From the NCBI GenBank assembly GCA_035628335.1, contig DASPKA010000050.1, positions 1 to 6,492 of the forward strand: a stretch of 6,492 nt of DNA. The letters are read 5' to 3'. The stretch comes from DASPKA01 sp035628335. GTDB lineage: Bacteria > Patescibacteriota > Doudnabacteria > UBA920. Below the pieces are notes generated by a model. It was not told the origin of the DNA. It was given only the letters and a program-made list of their open reading frames with translations, and ran no database searches. Below, one piece after another: positions 3,831 to 6,492 of this stretch (position 1 is the stretch's first letter; each line of letters starts with the position of its first letter). Position numbers and translations under genes: made by a program.

Positions 3831-5664
3831 CAATAATGACCGGCAAGATCATGGGGCGGCGTTCTGTTTTAAGGAACAGGTATTCGCCGATTTGGTCCCG
3901 CACTATTTGCCTAAGGTATGACCAGTTGGCTTCATTTTGTTTGGAGCTGTGGGTTTCGGTCATTTTGCGGATTTCATGTTTTACTTCACGAAGCATATCG
4001 TCATTGTTTTTCATGAAGATGAAGCCGCGGGAGATAATGTCCGGCTGATTTATGAGCTTGCCAGTTCGGCGGTCAACGGTAATTATGATAACAAACATGC
4101 CGTCTTTTGCCATAACCTGGCGGTCGCGAAGGACTACTTCACCTACGTCGCCAACACCAAGCCCGTCTACAAAAATGTAGCCAGCCTGAACTTTTTCGCC
4201 TGTGCGGTGAGACTTTCCGGCTTCATCGAACTCCAGTATTTCACCGTCGTTCATAACATGGCAGTTCTCTTCTTTGACGTTCATGGTCTGTGCGAGTTTG
4301 GCGTGAGCTACCAGCATGTGGTGCTCGCCGTGGATAGGCATGAAATGTCTTGGCTTTGTAAGTGAGAACATCATTTTCAACTCTTCCTGCTTAGCATGTC
4401 CAGAAGAGTGGATGTCGAGGATTTGATTATAAATTACATGAGCACCTTCACGCGTTAAATTGTCGAGCACGGCGACTATGGAGCGTTCATTGCCTGGAAT
4501 AGGCGATGCAGAAACTACTACAGTGTCGCCTTTTTTAATGCGGACGGTCTTGTGTTCACCGCGAGCCATGCGGGCAAGCGCTGAAGCTTCTTCACCCTGT
4601 GCACCAGTGGTTAATATTACCACTTGGTCGTCTGGATATTTTTTTGCAGCTTCAGACTTTACAATAAGTTTTGGTTGTATGCGCAGGTAACCCATGGACA
4701 TGGCGATTTCAATTGCGTTGACCATGGAGCGACCAGTGACTATAACCTTGCGGTTATACTTTGCTGCCGCGTCAAAAACAGACTGTATACGCGAAATAAG
4801 CTGAGAAAATGTAGCGAAAACTATACGTCCCTGACAGTCGCGGAAGATGTTGTCTATGGTTTTTGAGAGTTCGCGTTCTGAGATACAGTACCCCGGTCTT
4901 TCAGCATTGGTTGAGTCTGAACAGAGCATGAGAACACCCTCACCACCGAACTTAGCGATTTTGTTGAACTCAGTCGGAAGCTCATCTACCGGAGTATGGT
5001 CAAACTTCCAGTCTGTAACGTAGACAATTTGTCCAACCGGAGTTTGAATACTCATACCCACACAGTCAGGAATGTTGTGGTTAACCCTAAAGAAGCGTAT
5101 ACGGAATACCCCGAGCTGAATAACATCATCGGGCTTAAGGGCGTTTAGCTTAACACGGTTCGCCATTTCAAACTCTTCTAAGCGGCGTTTTATGAGGCCA
5201 GCTGAGAGTGGCATAGTGTAAATGGGCGGGTCGCCAATTTTTGGGAGCACGTACGGTATTGCACCTATGTGGTCCAAATGAGCATGAGTAACAAGCATGC
5301 CGCGAATCTTCTTTTTGTTATCTTCCAGGTATTTTACGTCCGGAATAATGTAGTCAACACCCGGCATGGTTTCGTCTGGGAAGGCGAGGCCCATGTCTAT
5401 GACTATGATGTCATCACCGTATTCAAGTACGGTGCAGTTAACACCAATTTCCTCAACACCGCCCAGAGGAATAACCCTCAGGCGTCCGCGAGAAATTGTT
5501 TGTTTTGCAGCAGGTGCCGCAGCTAGATTTTCGGCGTTAGCCGGTCGCCTTTGTGGCGACTTGTCTTGACCAACAGCTCTGTCAATGGCATTTCCAATAA
5601 GGTTTTGCGAGTTTTTTGTGAACCGCTTTGGCCCTGGTTTGCCAGAATCTGATTTTCTGAACAT
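3823..5664 (-). CDS. rnj: Ribonuclease J
   Basis: RNase J is a metallo-beta-lactamase/beta-CASP nuclease with 5'-3' exonuclease and endonuclease activity on mRNA and rRNA precursors, acting in the cytoplasm. The 613-aa product carries the expected signatures: the two-metal motif HAHLDH at 127-132 (His127, His129, Asp131, His132), His196 in NHNIPD, Asp218 in VTDWKFD, SDSTNAERPG at 249-258, ATFSQLISRIQ at 284-294, SASPIPGNE at 385-393, HSSGHAKQEEL at 419-429, and KPRHFMPIHGEHH at 437-449. The C-terminal domain (about 490-613) is complete. Variants from the commoner forms are HAH for HGH and VTD for TGD. An N-terminal extension of about 60 residues, basic and rich in Asn, Gln, Ala and Pro, precedes the catalytic core and is absent from the shorter Bacillus enzymes; it is probably disordered. 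A weak ribosome site AAGGA lies 9 nt before the ATG. The gene is tandem to the unknown gene on its right but separated from it by a terminator. Confidence 0.95.
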   Translation of the reverse strand: MFRKSDSGKPGPKRFTKNSQNLIGNAIDRAVGQDKSPQRRPANAENLAAAPAAKQTISRGRLRVIPLGGVEEIGVNCTVLEYGDDIIVIDMGLAFPDETMPGVDYIIPDVKYLEDNKKKIRGMLVTHAHLDHIGAIPYVLPKIGDPPIYTMPLSAGLIKRRLEEFEMANRVKLNALKPDDVIQLGVFRIRFFRVNHNIPDCVGMSIQTPVGQIVYVTDWKFDHTPVDELPTEFNKIAKFGGEGVLMLCSDSTNAERPGYCISERELSKTIDNIFRDCQGRIVFATFSQLISRIQSVFDAAAKYNRKVIVTGRSMVNAIEIAMSMGYLRIQPKLIVKSEAAKKYPDDQVVILTTGAQGEEASALARMARGEHKTVRIKKGDTVVVSASPIPGNERSIVAVLDNLTREGAHVIYNQILDIHSSGHAKQEELKMMFSLTKPRHFMPIHGEHHMLVAHAKLAQTMNVKEENCHVMNDGEILEFDEAGKSHRTGEKVQAGYIFVDGLGVGDVGEVVLRDRQVMAKDGMFVIIITVDRRTGKLINQPDIISRGFIFMKNNDDMLREVKHEIRKMTETHSSKQNEANWSYLRQIVRDQIGEYLFLKTERRPMILPVIIEI

Positions 5665-5681
5665 TCAGAAATTTCCTTAAC

Positions 5682-5706
5682 CTTAAAAAAGTGCTCTTTT
5701 TTTAAG
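5682..5706 (-). promoter_or_regulatory. AT-rich hairpin next to the RNase J ribosome site
   Basis: CTTAAAAAAG (5682-5691) pairs with CTTTTTTTAAG (5696-5706) to give a 10-bp stem with one bulged T and a 4-nt loop. On the minus strand it ends 3 nt before the AAGGA ribosome site (5674-5678). It lacks a following T tract, so it is not a simple terminator. It could limit ribosome access or mark an RNase site; this is inferred. Confidence 0.4.
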
Positions 5707-5732
5707 TTTTAATAATAATAAGTTAACCATTC

Positions 5733-5759
5733 TTTTAGTGCTTCTTCAGCAGACTAAAA
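5733..5759 (-). promoter_or_regulatory. Hairpin at the expected 5' end of the RNase J mRNA
   Basis: TTTTAGTGCT (5733-5742) pairs with AGC (5748-5750) and ACTAAAA (5753-5759) across a 2-nt bulge, giving a 10-bp stem with a 5-nt loop. The promoter below would start transcription near 5757, so this hairpin would sit at the very 5' end. A 5' hairpin would be expected to hinder 5'-3' decay by RNase J itself, which hints at autoregulation. Confidence 0.4.
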
Positions 5760-5763
5760 AGAA

Positions 5764-5790
5764 ATTATATAAATAAGCACGAGTTAACAA
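5764..5790 (-). promoter_or_regulatory. Promoter for RNase J
   Basis: On the minus strand a perfect TATAAT (5764-5769) follows TTGTTA (5785-5790), with a short 15-nt spacer. The -35 hexamer is the same as in the promoter at 68. The predicted leader is about 90 nt. The rest of the AT-rich gap (5791-5912) shows no further feature beyond short A/T runs. Confidence 0.5.
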
Positions 5791-5912
5791 ATATATAGCC
5801 AAAAAGAGTTTTTTTGCCACGTATCTGGTAGCTTGTAGATTTTAGTTTTATTTCAGAAGTTATTTACCTTGGTACCTACACTATACACTACTGCTTAATT
5901 TTTGTCAAAGGA

Positions 5913-5947
5913 AAACCCAGAGTGGCAATTGGTGCCGCGCTGGGTTT
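5913..5947 (-). terminator. Intrinsic terminator of the right-edge gene
   Basis: AAACCCAGAGTGGCA (5913-5927) pairs with TGCCGCGCTGGGTTT (5933-5947) with one A/G mismatch and one G-U wobble, leaving a 5-nt loop. Read on the minus strand it follows the TAA stop (5957-5959) by about 10 nt and is followed by TTTTCCTTT. It isolates RNase J from read-through of the upstream gene. Confidence 0.75.
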
Positions 5948-5956
5948 GTGATAGCC

Positions 5957-6492
5957 TTAGGGCCAGATTTTGATGTCACTACCATTGATTTGGGAACCAA
6001 GGTAGAAGCTTAAATAGCCGCCGTTCCTCACTAGATTCACTAGTCGACCCGCATCGCGAGTTGGGTACCAGTGTTCCAGTCCGAGTACGACACTGCGAAT
6101 TTCAGTCTTTCCTGTCTCGTCTGCCGGATGACTGAAGCTGGCTGCGTATTCAATGGTGCGGACGTATGGATCCTTCGTTGCAGAAGGTTCGTATACTTCC
6201 CCTGTGAACACCCGTTCGGCCACTTTACCATGTTCAAGTACAAAGCTCGTTGGAACGGGTTTGCCGAAGCTTATCTCTGCCGGGAAGGGGGAGTAAAGCT
6301 GAATATCTGAAAGCGCTTGATTACCCGCTTCAAACAGCGACTTATCAAAACCCGGAAACAACCAATCGTTGTCGCCTTGGATATAGGCGTAACGGTTGCC
6401 CACAATCGGGTTGCCGCCATCATCCCTGAACTGGAGCGGTGTGAGATTCCAGATTTGCACAGCTCCGTCCATGGTTTGGACGTATAACAGGT
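5957..6492 (-). CDS. Unrecognised protein, C-terminal part (runs off the right edge)
   Basis: The frame stays open to the end of the window, reading LLYVQT before the first internal Met (at 6472). That ATG has no ribosome site, so the true start most likely lies outside; at least 177 residues are visible. I do not recognise the protein. The visible part has many aromatic and Gly/Asn/Asp residues (WNLTPLQF, YAYIQGDNDWLFPGF, GLEHWYP) and probable beta strands, with no cysteine and no clear membrane segment. It looks like a beta-rich globular domain ending neatly at IKIWP. No catalytic motif is evident. It is transcribed in the same direction as RNase J but has its own terminator, so a functional link is not implied. 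Confidence 0.75.
   Translation of the reverse strand, partial: LLYVQTMDGAVQIWNLTPLQFRDDGGNPIVGNRYAYIQGDNDWLFPGFDKSLFEAGNQALSDIQLYSPFPAEISFGKPVPTSFVLEHGKVAERVFTGEVYEPSATKDPYVRTIEYAASFSHPADETGKTEIRSVVLGLEHWYPTRDAGRLVNLVRNGGYLSFYLGSQINGSDIKIWP

Noticed and set aside
3426..3833. 135-codon open frame on the minus strand opposite the microprotein pair
   Set aside because: Its start lies beyond the terminator hairpin, with no ribosome site, and the + strand carries two coupled genes with strong ribosome sites and ordered CxxC motifs.
3937..4365. 142-codon open frame on the plus strand inside RNase J
   Set aside because: It is antisense to conserved RNase J coding sequence; such open frames are common shadows.
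5711..5720. AATAATAATA short repeat in the RNase J leader
   Set aside because: About three units in AT-rich sequence is expected by chance; there is no CRISPR or satellite structure.
5798..5818. A-run and T-run with hairpin potential near 5798-5818
   Set aside because: Only an A/T stem with one C-G pair is possible. It is too weak, and no gene end is nearby to call it a terminator.
1..6492. Reassignment of TGA, as in Gracilibacteria and Absconditabacteria
   Set aside because: The two conserved enzymes are full length under the standard code with no in-frame TGA at conserved glycines. Every gene with a visible end stops at TAA or TAG, but the sample is too small to mean anything.

Overview
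The window looks like a piece of a bacterial chromosome, most likely from the Candidate Phyla Radiation (Patescibacteria). This is an inference from the kind of genes present: a TrmB-like winged-helix regulator, an RNase J with a long basic N-terminal extension, a divergent phosphomannomutase/phosphoglucomutase, and many short proteins of no known family. Strong AAGGAG-type ribosome sites about 5 nt before the start, and clean hairpin-plus-T terminators, show that it is bacterial. All reading frames are intact under the standard bacterial code. There is no sign of a mobile element, CRISPR array, tRNA or rRNA.

Layout, left to right. (1) Positions 68-1010 (+) hold two small basic proteins of unknown function. 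Each has a leader with a CCGG-containing hairpin and its own terminator. Leaders and proteins resemble each other, so they look like two diverged copies of one leader-gene-terminator module. (2) Positions 1044-2480 (+) encode a complete phosphohexomutase with no Shine-Dalgarno site. (3) Positions 2477-3304 (-) encode a TrmB-like regulator convergent with the mutase. The two genes overlap by 4 nt, and both stop codons lie in the loop of a shared bidirectional terminator. (4) Positions 3305-3427 form a compact divergent control region with two overlapping promoters and two inverted repeats, one a candidate operator. (5) Positions 3428-3785 (+) hold two overlapping cysteine-rich microproteins (52 and 73 aa), probably zinc-binding, ending at a second bidirectional terminator. 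(6) Positions 3823-5664 (-) encode RNase J, with a roughly 90-nt leader predicted to carry two hairpins and a consensus -10 promoter. (7) Positions 5957-6492 (-) hold the C-terminal part of an unrecognised protein that runs off the right edge, followed by its own terminator.

How the parts may work together. The mutase (sugar-phosphate interconversion) and RNase J (RNA decay and maturation) are housekeeping functions. The most system-like unit is the TrmB-like regulator with its divergent pair of cysteine-rich microproteins: overlapping promoters and a near-perfect palindrome suggest one circuit in which the regulator controls itself and the pair. The second candidate is the duplicated small-protein module at the left, whose two leaders may be a cis-acting RNA element. 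Both are hypotheses read from sequence only.
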